From Streptomyces changanensis (GTDB lineage: Bacteria; Actinomycetota; Actinomycetes; Streptomycetales; Streptomycetaceae), in the NCBI RefSeq assembly GCF_024600715.1, contig NZ_CP102332.1, positions 310,001 to 374,000 of the forward strand: a stretch of DNA of 64,000 nt. The letters run 5' to 3'. Position numbers and translations under genes: made by a program. This document shows, piece after piece, positions 53,291 through 61,005 of this stretch. Under the pieces are notes generated by a model. It did no database searches and was not told the DNA's origin. It was given only the letters and a program-made list of their open reading frames with translations. Every line of letters starts with the position of its first letter. Position 1 is the stretch's first letter.

Positions 53291-53666
53291 GGCGCGGGAC
53301 CGGGGCGTACAGCGGGGCCGGGGCGTACGACGGAACGGACGCGCACTGCGGGGCCGGGGCGGGCGCGGGCGCCGAGGGGGAGGCCGTATCACGGGGGACG
53401 TACCGAGAGGATCGGTTTTGCGTCCGGAAGGCCCTGGCAGTGACCTTGCGGTATCCGCACGATGCCCGGCAGGACACGCTGCCCGTGCCCTGCTCTGCCC
53501 GGTTCTGGCATGAGGCGCGGATAACGACCCCCGTAATAACGGCTCCGTGGAGTCTCGGCGCTCCTCGAAGGGCCGGTTGACCTCCCGACCTCCTCCAGGA
53601 TGCAGCAGCCCCGGCCCGTTTTTCCTCTGATGCTTTTTCATTTAAAAACCGACCGGGCGCGTGGGG
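53291..53666. other. 376-base intergenic region without a supported gene
   Basis: It lies between the PHP gene and the convergent LuxR-type gene. The first 80 bases contain a partial repeat of ggggcgtac / gcggggccgg; the middle is less GC-rich than average, and 53619-53647 is T-rich and belongs to the terminator of the LuxR gene. Short frames on both strands look like non-coding noise. Confidence 0.55.
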
Positions 53667-53678
53667 TCACCCGGTCGG
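53637..53678 (-). terminator. Intrinsic terminator with U-tract, overlapping the LuxR-type stop codon
   Basis: The stem CCGACCGGG (53670-53678 read on the minus strand, paired with 53649-53657) closes a 12-base loop that contains the TGA stop. It is followed by TTTTTAAATG on the transcript. A true T-run terminator is rare in Streptomyces. Confidence 0.8.
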
Positions 53679-54728
53679 GTCGCCGCTCCCGTCCCCCCGT
53701 TCGCCCTGGTCACCGCCCGCCCCACCGGTGTCGGCCGCCCCCAGGCGCTCCGGGGAGAGGGCCCACTGGTAGGCGAGGGCGGCGAGGGTGGTGGCGCCCC
53801 AGCGGGCGCGGAGCCGGCCCAGCTCCTTGGTGAGGGTGCGCAGGCCGATGTTGAGCCGGCGGGCGGTGATGCGCTGGTCCACGCCGGCGGCCGTGTCGAT
53901 GAGGATCTCGCGCTGGCGGTCCGTCAGCGCACCGGTGCCGTCGTCGGTCGCGGCGCGGCGCGGGTCGCCGTGCCAGACGTCCGCGCGGCGCCACGCGTCC
54001 TCGAACCCCTCCGCGACGAAGGCGACGAACGCCCGGTCCATGACGTGCCAGGCGGTCCGCTCGGGGTCGCCCCCGACGACGTGGTCGGAGATGAACGCCT
54101 GGCGCCGGTCGACGATGACGCACCGCTGGAACGGGGCGAGGAGGGTGCGGAAACGCGTCCCCCGCCCGGACATGACGCTGGCCCAGGCGCGGGCCGCCGC
54201 GTCGTCGCGCACGCCGTCGCCGAACAGGGTCCGCAGGCGCACGCCGCGGGCGAGCGCGCGGGAGGCGCGGACGGTGGCGTCGTCGAGGAGGTCGGGGCAG
54301 GCGGGCCCGGCGGGCAGCGCCGTGAGGACCTCGCTCTCCGCCCGGTCCACCGCCTCCCCGATGCGCGCGGACACCTGCTCCCGGCCGGCGAGGAACTCGC
54401 TGCCGCTGCCGGCGCGCCACTTGGCCCGCTCGAAGTGCAGGCCCAGCTCGTCGCTGACGCCGGGGATGGCGGCGATCCGGGCGGCGCGGGCGGCCATGTC
54501 GCGCAGTTCCTCGTCGAGCCTGCGGCGGCCGGCCTCCTGCGGATCCAGGGCGATCGGCGGGCCGGGCCCGTCCGGGTCGACGGTCACGAGCCGCCACCCG
54601 ACCAGTTCGGCCAGCGCGTCGGCATCCCCCGGCCCGACGGGCTCCCCCCGGGTGACCCGCGCGTAGAGCGCTCTGGCGGCCTCTGACAACGGACCCGCCG
54701 GGTGAGCCGTACCATCCCTTTCGCCCAT
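53667..54728 (-). CDS. LuxR-type HTH regulator with TrmB-like N-terminal region
   Basis: 353 residues. The N-terminal half resembles the streptomycete TrmB/LuxR group: SEAARALYARVTRGEPVGPG (winged-helix start), LDPQEAGRRRLDEELRDMAA (helical segment), then a PLD-like domain (LARGVRLRTLFGDGV, RFRTLLAPFQRCVIVDRRQA). The C-terminal HTH is ALTDRQREILIDTAAGVDQR then ITARRLNIGLRTLTKELGRL. No receiver or kinase is attached. The ATG at 54728 has SD GGGGGCAGAG. The gene ends in an intrinsic terminator that overlaps its stop. It is divergent from an XRE-family regulator. Target unknown. Confidence 0.83.
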   Translation of the reverse strand: MGERDGTAHPAGPLSEAARALYARVTRGEPVGPGDADALAELVGWRLVTVDPDGPGPPIALDPQEAGRRRLDEELRDMAARAARIAAIPGVSDELGLHFERAKWRAGSGSEFLAGREQVSARIGEAVDRAESEVLTALPAGPACPDLLDDATVRASRALARGVRLRTLFGDGVRDDAAARAWASVMSGRGTRFRTLLAPFQRCVIVDRRQAFISDHVVGGDPERTAWHVMDRAFVAFVAEGFEDAWRRADVWHGDPRRAATDDGTGALTDRQREILIDTAAGVDQRITARRLNIGLRTLTKELGRLRARWGATTLAALAYQWALSPERLGAADTGGAGGDQGERGDGSGDPTG

Positions 54729-55073
54729 CTCTGCCCCCGTTCGCGACTGCGTGTGTGCGCCGTGCGCAGGTACGCACCACGTGGGCACTTGATCGCCGGC
54801 GCACGACGGGTCAGCGTACCGGTGCGGCTGCCCACGCCCCGCGCCCCGTGGAGGGCGGTGGTGGGTGCCGTCCCTTCCGCATGCCCATGAACGGACGCCC
54901 CCCGATGCAACGCCCCGCTCCCGCCCCCGCCACCCGCCACCCCCCGACCGCCCACGGCCCGGCAGCCCACGCACCGGAACCGGCGCCGCACCGCTGAACC
55001 GCCACACCGTTCGCCGCGACGGCCGCCGACCGACGACCACCGGGCGGCCGTCCCTCTGGGGGAGGGACCCGTC
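54729..55073. other. 345-base divergent region between two regulator genes
   Basis: No gene supported. The sequence is Cys/Pro-codon-rich noise on the plus strand (cccgcc runs at 54900-54990). It presumably carries both promoters; I could not identify confident -35/-10 pairs. A hairpin at its right end covers the SD of the XRE gene. Confidence 0.5.
55050..55068 (+). promoter_or_regulatory. Hairpin that buries the SD of the XRE-type gene
   Basis: GTCCCTC (55050-55056) pairs perfectly with GAGGGAC (55062-55068) around a five-base loop. The SD GGAGGG (55061-55066) is mostly inside the stem, seven bases before the TTG start. Confidence 0.55.
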
Positions 55074-55898
55074 TTGGACAAGGTCGCCCTGCGTTTCCTG
55101 CTGCGGGAGCGCCGTGCCCTGATCGCACCTGAGAGCCATGGGCTGTCGCGCCCCGCCCGGCAGGGCCGGCGGGCCCCGGGCCTGTCGCAGGCGCAGATCG
55201 ACCAGCTGCTGCACCGGGCGCCGGACACGTACGGCCGCCTGGAGTCGGGCCGGTACGCCAACCCGCCGGTGGACCTGCTGGAGGACGTGGCGCGGCTGCT
55301 CGGCATGAACGAGCACGAGTGGGTGGCCCTGTGGCGGTACGCCCTCGGCCAGGACCCGCCGCACCCGCTGAACGCGCGGGCCGGCGAGGCGGTCCCCGGC
55401 ACGTGGCAACTTGCCCTCGACGGCGTCACCCACATGGCGTACATCAGTGATCGGTCGTGGAACCTGCTGGCGTACAACGAGCCGTTCGCCGCGCTCTTTC
55501 CCGGCCGCCGGGTGCCGGCCAACGTGATGCGGTGGATGACGGTCGAGCCGGAGGCCCGGTCGGTGCTGCGGCACTGGGAGACCTCGTGGGCGCCGCTCGT
55601 CCTGCCACAGCTGCGCGCCGCCATCGCGGCGGACCCGGAGGACCCGACGCTGTGCGGCATCGAGAAGGAGGTGCTCGACGACCCGCCGGCCGCGCGCGTG
55701 TACGAGTCCGCGAGGGCGTACGTCCACCCCGACGGGAGCGAGCGCCCGGTGCACCACGCCGAGCACGGTCCCGGGTGGATCACCGTGTGCGCCGCGCAGC
55801 CCATGGCGGCGCCCCGCGCCCGGCTGCTGATCCTGCCGTTCCGCGCCGGGGAGCACCACTCCGGGGGACGGCTGCGGCCCCTGCGGGCCAGGGGCTGA
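55074..55898 (+). CDS. XRE-family regulator with MmyB-like ligand-binding domain
   Basis: 274 residues. It starts MDKVALRFLLRERRALIAPE, the usual MmyB-family N-terminus, which fixes the TTG at 55074 as start. HTH: GRRAPGLSQAQIDQLLHRAP with TYGRLESGRYANPPVDLLED. The C-terminal PAS-like MmyB domain: YISDRSWNLLAYNEPFAALF, WMTVEPEARSVLRHWETSWA, LRAAIAADPEDPTL. Such proteins bind fatty-acid-like ligands and usually control a neighbouring, often divergent, gene. Here the divergent gene is another regulator. Rare TTG start plus buried SD suggest low translation. Confidence 0.86.
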   Translation: MDKVALRFLLRERRALIAPESHGLSRPARQGRRAPGLSQAQIDQLLHRAPDTYGRLESGRYANPPVDLLEDVARLLGMNEHEWVALWRYALGQDPPHPLNARAGEAVPGTWQLALDGVTHMAYISDRSWNLLAYNEPFAALFPGRRVPANVMRWMTVEPEARSVLRHWETSWAPLVLPQLRAAIAADPEDPTLCGIEKEVLDDPPAARVYESARAYVHPDGSERPVHHAEHGPGWITVCAAQPMAAPRARLLILPFRAGEHHSGGRLRPLRARG

Positions 55899-56200
55899 CG
55901 GGGGGCTCACGACCGGCCCGCCCGCCCGGCCGGCCCGGATTGGTGCGGTGCAGTGCCGTGCGGTTCGGTGCGGTTCGGCGGTGCGGATCGCACCGACCTG
56001 GCTCGACTCGGCTGGGTTCGACTTCGACTTCGGCTTCGGCTTCGGCTTCGGCTTCGGCTTCGGCTTCGGCCCAGGGTCCGGGAGGTGCGGCCGGCCCGGG
56101 AGAGTGCGGCGGGTCCTCGGGCACCTTCCGGCCGGCCCCGGGCCGGCTCCCGGGCGGGACCGGGCGGCTTCGGGCCGTGCGGGACGGGTACCCGCGGTGC
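55899..56200. other. 302-base gap upstream of the glutathione-transferase-like gene
   Basis: No gene supported. It contains ggtgcggt/gccgtgcggttcg reiterations and the TTCGRC hexamer repeat at 56017-56070. Open frames through it give FGFGFG or EAEAEA products, which are artefacts of the repeat. Confidence 0.6.
56017..56070. repeat. Hexanucleotide microsatellite, (TTCGAC)2(TTCGGC)7
   Basis: Nine uninterrupted six-base units: two TTCGAC (56017-56028), then seven TTCGGC (56029-56070). It lies 131 bases upstream of the 56201 start codon. Confidence 0.95.
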
Positions 56201-57217
56201 ATGGCAGACGAGGGACGGTTCCGGCGCGCCCCCGGGCGCTTCACCGACCGCATCACGGCAGACGGCGAGGACGGCTGGCCCGTGGAGGCGGGACGCTACC
56301 GGCTGGTGGTGAGCCGCGCCTGCCCCTGGGCGAGCCGGTCGCTGGTGGTGCGGCGGCTGCTCGGGCTGGAGGAGGCCCTGTCGCTCGGCGTCGCGGACCC
56401 GGTGCAGGACGACCGGAGCTGGCGGTTCACGCTCGACCCCGACGGACGCGACCCGGTGCTGGGCATCCGGTACCTGGCCGAGGCGTACGAGGCCCGCGAC
56501 CCGGAGCGGGCGGAGGCCGTGAGCGTCCCGGCGGTCGTGGACGTGCCGAGCGGCCGCCTCGTCACCAACGACTACCAGCGCCTCACCCTCGACCTGGAGA
56601 CGGAGTGGACCGCGCTGCACCGGCCGGGCGCCCCCGATCTGTACCCCGAGCACCTGCGCGACGAGATCGACGCGCTCATGGACGACATCTTCCGGGACGT
56701 CAACAACGCCGTCTACGAGGCCGGGTTCGCCACGGAGCAGGACGCCTACGACGAGGCGTACGCCCGGCTGTTCGCGCGGCTCGACCAGCTCTCGGACCAC
56801 CTGGCGACCCGCCGCTACCTGGTCGGCGACACCCTCACGGAGGCCGACGTACGGCTGTTCACGACGCTGGTCCGGTTCGACGCCGTGTACCACGGGCACT
56901 TCAAGTGCAACCGCACCAAGCTGACCGAGGACCCGGTGCTGTGGGCCTACGCGCGGGACCTGTTCCAGACGCCCGGGTTCGGCGACACCGTGGACTTCGA
57001 CCACATCAAACGCCACTACTACCGGGTGCACGAGCACATCAACCCCACGGGGATCGTGCCGCGCGGACCGGACCTGCGGGGCTGGCGCTCCCCGCACCAC
57101 CGCGAGGAACTGGGCGGCCGGCCCTTCGGCGACGGGCCCCTCCCCCGCCGCCCCCGTCGGACGAGGTGGTCGTACCCCTGTGAGGTCCGGCCCTCCGCTG
57201 CGGCCCGACCGCCGTGA
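56201..57217 (+). CDS. Glutathione S-transferase-like, Xi-class (glutathionyl-hydroquinone reductase type)
   Basis: 338 residues. The thioredoxin-like domain has the catalytic motif SRACPWASR (Cys41); the C-terminal helical domain has NNAVYEAGFATEQDAYDEAY, LVGDTLTEADVRLFTTLVRF, YHGHFKCNRTKL and DFDHIKRHYYRVHEHINPTG, all hallmarks of the Xi class (YqjG/PcpF), which reductively remove thiols from quinone conjugates. Actinomycetes use mycothiol, so the real thiol may be mycothiol. The last 20 residues (RPRRTRWSYPCEVRPSAAAR) look unlike a normal end and lie in a hairpin; the neighbouring frame would stop at 57183. ATG 56201 has no strong SD. Confidence 0.85.
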   Translation: MADEGRFRRAPGRFTDRITADGEDGWPVEAGRYRLVVSRACPWASRSLVVRRLLGLEEALSLGVADPVQDDRSWRFTLDPDGRDPVLGIRYLAEAYEARDPERAEAVSVPAVVDVPSGRLVTNDYQRLTLDLETEWTALHRPGAPDLYPEHLRDEIDALMDDIFRDVNNAVYEAGFATEQDAYDEAYARLFARLDQLSDHLATRRYLVGDTLTEADVRLFTTLVRFDAVYHGHFKCNRTKLTEDPVLWAYARDLFQTPGFGDTVDFDHIKRHYYRVHEHINPTGIVPRGPDLRGWRSPHHREELGGRPFGDGPLPRRPRRTRWSYPCEVRPSAAARPP

Positions 57218-57240
57218 GGGCGGCGGAGGTCCGGGCCTCA
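57181..57240. terminator. Long imperfect hairpin between convergent GST and aldehyde dehydrogenase genes
   Basis: Arms 57181-57201 and 57220-57240 match at 18 of 21 positions, starting tgagg and ending cctca, with a GC-rich loop. It overlaps the last 37 bases of the GST-like reading frame. Confidence 0.65.
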
Positions 57241-57332
57241 CAGGGTCGGCGGGGGGCGGCCACCGTCGGGTGACCGCCCCGCGGGCCCTCGGCGCCGTCC
57301 GGCCGTCGGCGCCGTCTGCCGTCCGGCGGGGG

Positions 57333-58724
57333 TCAGTCCGCCTGCCAGACCGTCGTGGCGTTGCAGAACTCCTTGATGCCGTGGCCCGCCAGCTCACGGC
57401 CGTACCCGGACCGCTTGACCCCGCCGAACGGCAGCGCCGGGTGCGAGGCGGTCATCCCGTTGACGAAGACGCCGCCCGCCTCCAGCTCGCGCACGCAGTG
57501 CGCCACCTCGGCCTCGTCCCTCGTCCAGACGTTGGAGCTCAGCCCGAACGGCGAGTCGTTGGCGATGCGCAGCGCCTCGTCCAGGTCCTCGGCGCGGTAG
57601 ACGGCGGCGACCGGTCCGAACGTCTCCTCCTGGTGGACGCGCATGGCGGGCGTCACGCCGGTGAGGACCGTCGGCTCGTAGTACCAGCCCCGCTCCAGGT
57701 CCCGCGGGCGGCGGCCCCCGCAGCGGGCCTCGGCGCCGCGCCCCACGGCGTCGTCGACCAGTTCCTCCAGGTCCGCGCGCCCGCGCTCGGTGGCGAGCGG
57801 GCCGACCTCGGTGGACTCCTCCAGCGGGTCGCCCACCTCCAGGGCGGCCATCCCGGCGGTGAACCGCTCCACGAAGTCGTCGTAGACGTCCGTGTGCACG
57901 ATGAAGCGCTTCGCGGCGATGCACGACTGGCCGTTGTTCTGGGCGCGGGCCGTGACGGCCGTCGCGGCCGCGCGGGCGATGTCGGCCGAGGGCAGGACGA
58001 GGTAGGGGTCGCTGCCGCCCAGCTCCAGCACCGTCTTCTTCACCTCGTCGCCCGCGACGGCGGCGACGGCGCGGCCCGCGGCCTCGCTGCCGGTGAGGGT
58101 GGCCGCGGCGACGCGCGGGTCGCGCAGGACGCCCTCGACGGCGTCGGAACCGGTGAGCAGCGTCTGGAAGACCCCCTCGGGGTAGCCCGCCCTGCGGAAC
58201 AGCTCCTCCAGGTACAGGGCCGTGCGAGGGACGTTCGACGCGTGCTTCAGCAGCCCGGTGTTGCCGGCCATCAGGGCGGGCGCGGCGAACCGCACGACCT
58301 GCCACAGCGGGAAGTTCCACGGCATGACGGCCAGGACGGGGCCGAGCGGCCGGTAGTGCACCCGGGCGGCGGTCGCCCCCGCGTCGCGCACGTCCGCGTC
58401 GTCGGGCCGCTCGTCGGCGAGGAGTTCCTCGGCGCGGTCGGCGTACCAGCGCATGGCCTTGACGCACTTGGCCGCCTCGGCACGGGCCGCCGTCACCGGT
58501 TTGCCCATCTCGGTGGTGACGGTCCGGGCGATCTCCGGCACGTCCGCCTCCAGCAGGTCGGCCGCACGGCGCAGCAGCGCCGCGCGTTCGGGGAAGCCGG
58601 TGGTGCGGTAGGCGCGGAACGCGCGGTCGGCGGCGGCCAGCCGCTCCTCGATCCCGTCGGGTCCGAGCGGCCGGAAGGTCTCGAGCGTCTCACCGGTCGC
58701 GGGGTTCACCGTCGCGATGGGCAT
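57333..58724 (-). CDS. NAD(P)-dependent aldehyde dehydrogenase (succinate-semialdehyde dehydrogenase type)
   Basis: 463 residues. Catalytic Cys268 in [15 protein letters not shown] and general-base Glu234 in [14 protein letters not shown]. Cofactor and fold motifs: [33 protein letters not shown], and [20 protein letters not shown] with [13 protein letters not shown]. The short N-terminus ([15 protein letters not shown]) and overall size fit the Sad/GabD succinate-semialdehyde branch. Starts at ATG 58724 with SD gagagagg-like sequence upstream. It is divergent from the YihY-like gene across an 80-base gap containing a palindrome. No GABA transaminase is nearby, so the substrate is unconfirmed. 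Confidence 0.88.
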   Translation of the reverse strand: MPIATVNPATGETLETFRPLGPDGIEERLAAADRAFRAYRTTGFPERAALLRRAADLLEADVPEIARTVTTEMGKPVTAARAEAAKCVKAMRWYADRAEELLADERPDDADVRDAGATAARVHYRPLGPVLAVMPWNFPLWQVVRFAAPALMAGNTGLLKHASNVPRTALYLEELFRRAGYPEGVFQTLLTGSDAVEGVLRDPRVAAATLTGSEAAGRAVAAVAGDEVKKTVLELGGSDPYLVLPSADIARAAATAVTARAQNNGQSCIAAKRFIVHTDVYDDFVERFTAGMAALEVGDPLEESTEVGPLATERGRADLEELVDDAVGRGAEARCGGRRPRDLERGWYYEPTVLTGVTPAMRVHQEETFGPVAAVYRAEDLDEALRIANDSPFGLSSNVWTRDEAEVAHCVRELEAGGVFVNGMTASHPALPFGGVKRSGYGRELAGHGIKEFCNATTVWQAD

Positions 58725-58777
58725 GGAGGTCCTCTCTCGTCACGGCCGCGCGGCAGCCGCCGGCGGCCTGGTTGAGC

Positions 58778-58792
58778 TACCCGTACCGGGTA
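58778..58792. promoter_or_regulatory. Palindrome TACCCG-N3-CGGGTA between divergent genes
   Basis: A perfect 6+6 inverted repeat (TACCCG TAC CGGGTA), 13 bases before the ATG at 58805. It could be an operator for either gene; no local regulator is evident. Confidence 0.4.
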
Positions 58793-58804
58793 ACCCTTGC
58801 CCGT

Positions 58805-59863
58805 ATGACGAACCCTGGCGGAGGGCCGGCGGACCTGTCCGCCCGCTCGTGGCGAACGGTACTCAAGCGCACGGCCAAGGAGTTCTTCGACGACGAGCTG
58901 CCCGACCGGGCCGCCGCGCTGACCTACTACGGCGTCCTGTCGGTCTTCCCCGCCCTGCTCGTTATGGTCTCCCTGCTGGGCGTGGTCGGCGACTCGGCCA
59001 CCCGGTCGGTACTGGACAACCTGGGCGGGCTGGCGCCCGGCGCCGTGCGGGACCTGCTGAGCGACGCGGTACGGCAGTTGCAGGGCAGCGGGTCCACGAG
59101 CGGGGTCATGGCGATCGTGGGCCTGGTGGCGGCCGTCTGGTCGGCGTCGGGGTACGTGGCGGCGTTCATCCGCGCGGCCAACACCGTGTACGACCTGCCG
59201 GAGGGCCGGCCGGTGTGGAAGCTGACGCCGCTGCGGGTCTTCCTCACCCTGGTGCTCATGGTGCTGCTGGCGGTCAGCGCGGTGATCGTGGTCTTCACCG
59301 GGCCGGTCGCGCGGCGCGCCGGGGAGGCGATCGGCGCCGGCGAGGCCGCCGTGGTCACGTGGGACATCGCCAAGTGGCCGGTGCTGGTGGTGCTCGTGGT
59401 GCTGATGGTGGCGCTGCTGTACTGGCGCGCGCCCAATGTGCGGGGGCCCGGTCTCCGCTGGCTCGGCCCCGGCAGCGTGCTCGCGGTCTTCCTGTGGCTG
59501 CTGACGTCCGGCGGCCTCGCCCTGTACGTCGCCAACTTCGGCGCGTACAACAAGACGTACGGGACGCTGGCCGGTGTGGTGGTCTTCCTGGTCTGGCTCT
59601 GGCTCTCCAACCTGGCGGTCCTGCTGGGCCTGGAGCTCAACGCCGAGCTGGCCCGGCAGCGGGCCATCCGCGGTGGCCTGCCGCCCACGGAGGAGCCGTA
59701 CGTGGAGCCGCGCGACACGAGGAAGTGGCCGTCCGGGCTCCGCGGACGCGCCGCCCTGTGGAAGCGGGAACGCGGCGCGCAGGCCGACGGGGGTCCGGGG
59801 GGAACCGGCGGGCACCGGCTCAGGGACCGGCTCCGCCGCCACGGCGGCCGACGGCGCGCCTGA
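58805..59863 (+). CDS. YihY/BrkB-family inner-membrane protein
   Basis: 352 residues. RTAKEFFDDELPDRAAALTY then YGVLSVFPALLVMVSLLGVV is the family N-terminus; six membrane segments are apparent, including GVMAIVGLVAAVWSASGYVA, LRVFLTLVLMVLLAVSAVIV, LVVLVVLMVALLYW and VVVFLVWLWLSNLAVLLGLE. The Ser/Gly-rich WSASGYVAAFIRAANTVYD and NFGAYNKTYGTLAG are the conserved YihY motifs. The C-terminus is a charged cytoplasmic tail. Function in the family is unsettled (once misnamed RNase BN). ATG 58805 lacks an SD; translation may be leaderless. Confidence 0.87.
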   Translation: MTNPGGGPADLSARSWRTVLKRTAKEFFDDELPDRAAALTYYGVLSVFPALLVMVSLLGVVGDSATRSVLDNLGGLAPGAVRDLLSDAVRQLQGSGSTSGVMAIVGLVAAVWSASGYVAAFIRAANTVYDLPEGRPVWKLTPLRVFLTLVLMVLLAVSAVIVVFTGPVARRAGEAIGAGEAAVVTWDIAKWPVLVVLVVLMVALLYWRAPNVRGPGLRWLGPGSVLAVFLWLLTSGGLALYVANFGAYNKTYGTLAGVVVFLVWLWLSNLAVLLGLELNAELARQRAIRGGLPPTEEPYVEPRDTRKWPSGLRGRAALWKRERGAQADGGPGGTGGHRLRDRLRRHGGRRRA

Positions 59864-59960
59864 CGCCCGATCCGCGGTCCTCGCCGGCCCGCCGCCCGGC
59901 CCGCCGTACCGGACGGGGGGACACCGGACGAGGGGACACCGGCGCCGGACCGCGGCCGTG

Positions 59961-59992
59961 CCGGACCGGTCCGGCGGGACCGGTCCGGCGAA
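59961..59992. repeat. Palindromic CCGGACCGGTCCGG with an offset second copy
   Basis: CCGGACCGGTCCGG at 59961-59974 is a perfect palindrome, and ggaccggtccggcg recurs 15 bases on. It sits between the convergent YihY and SDR genes and can fold as a terminator for either strand. Confidence 0.5.
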
Positions 59993-60008
59993 CGACCGGA
60001 CGCCCGGC

Positions 60009-60899
60009 TCAGGGCAGCGGCGTGCCGCCGGTGGCGTTGACGATGTCGCCGGTGATGTAGCTCGCCCCCGGCGAGGCCAGGAAGACGTACGCGGGTGCCA
60101 TCTCGACCGGCTGCGCGGCCCGCCCGAGGGGCGACTGCTTGCCGAACTCCGACGTGTCCGGCATGGTCGCCGGGATCAGCGGCGTCCACACGGGCCCGGG
60201 CGCCACGGCGTTGACACGGATGCCGCGCGGGGCGAGGTCCTGCGCGAGCCCCTGGGTGAAGGTGACGATGGCGCCCTTGGTCATGGCGTAGTCGAGCAGC
60301 GGCGGGCTCGGCTTGTACGCCTGGACGGAAGCGCTGTTGATGACGCAGCCGCCCGCCGGGATGTGCGGGAGGGCGGCCTTGGTGATCCAGAACATGCCGT
60401 ACAGGTTCGTCTTCATGACCCGGTCGAACTGCTCGGTGGGGATGGCCTCGATCCCCTCCTGCTGCGCCATCTGGTAGGCGGCGTTGTTGACCAGCACGTC
60501 GATGCGGCCGAACTCGGTGACGGCCCGGTCGACGAGGGCCCGGCACGCCTCCTCGTCGCGGATGTCGCACGGCACGGCGACGGCCTTGCGGCCCGCGTCC
60601 TCGATGAGCCGGGCGGTCTCCCGGGCGTCCTCGGCCTCCTCCGGGAGGTGCGCGAAGAGCACGTCGGCGCCCTCGCGGGCGAAGGCGAGGCAGACGGCGC
60701 GGCCGATGCCGGAGTCGCCGCCGGTCACGAGGGCGACGCGGTCCTTGAGCTGGCCGCTGCCGCGGTAGGACTCCTCGCCGTGGTCGGGGCGCGGGCTCAT
60801 CTCCTCGGTGCGGCCGGGGTGCTCCTGCTGCTGTTCGGGGTAGTCGGGACGCGGGTGGGCGGTCGTGGGGTCGGGGCGCGGCGTCTGCTCGTGCGGCAC
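60009..60899 (-). CDS. SDR-family oxidoreductase (YhdF/YdaD-like general stress type)
   Basis: 296 residues. A charged, Pro/His/Gln-rich N-terminal extension of about 50 residues precedes the Rossmann core: TGGDSGIG at 60-67 (TGxxxGIG), DIRDEEACRALVDRAV, VNNAAYQMAQ (NNAG variant), and the Ser-Tyr-Lys triad in INSASVQAYKPSPPLLDYAM/TKGA. It ends with YITGDIVNATGGTPLP. The layout matches the Bacillus general-stress glucose-dehydrogenase-like SDRs (YhdF, YdaD). The GTG at 60899 has SD AGGAGG. Divergent from the FHA-ABC gene. Natural substrate unknown. Confidence 0.9.
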   Translation of the reverse strand: MPHEQTPRPDPTTAHPRPDYPEQQQEHPGRTEEMSPRPDHGEESYRGSGQLKDRVALVTGGDSGIGRAVCLAFAREGADVLFAHLPEEAEDARETARLIEDAGRKAVAVPCDIRDEEACRALVDRAVTEFGRIDVLVNNAAYQMAQQEGIEAIPTEQFDRVMKTNLYGMFWITKAALPHIPAGGCVINSASVQAYKPSPPLLDYAMTKGAIVTFTQGLAQDLAPRGIRVNAVAPGPVWTPLIPATMPDTSEFGKQSPLGRAAQPVEMAPAYVFLASPGASYITGDIVNATGGTPLP

Positions 60900-60991
60900 G
60901 GGGGCCTCCTGTCACGTGTCGGGTTCCGTGTTCGCGTTCCCCGGGGACCCCCTCGCACAAACAGCGCATCAGGCGCATTCCGGGACGGAAA

Positions 60992-60999
60992 GATAAAAT
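60992..60999 (+). promoter_or_regulatory. AT-rich -10-like element before the FHA-ABC gene
   Basis: GATAAAAT stands out in very GC-rich sequence, seven bases before the ATG at 61006. If it is a -10, transcription would begin at or near that ATG. No good -35 is evident. Confidence 0.4.
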
Positions 61000-61005
61000 T
61001 CCCTC

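Noticed and set aside
57900..57920. A GAAGCGCTTC core matching the LacI operator in the aldehyde dehydrogenase gene
   Set aside because: It lies inside the coding sequence (AAKRFIV region), lacks the outer TC/GA bases and is far from any promoter. Codon use explains it.
58772..58804. TTG at 58772 as start of the YihY-like gene
   Set aside because: It would add 11 residues across the palindrome at 58778-58792 and has no SD. The ATG at 58805 matches the usual family length better.
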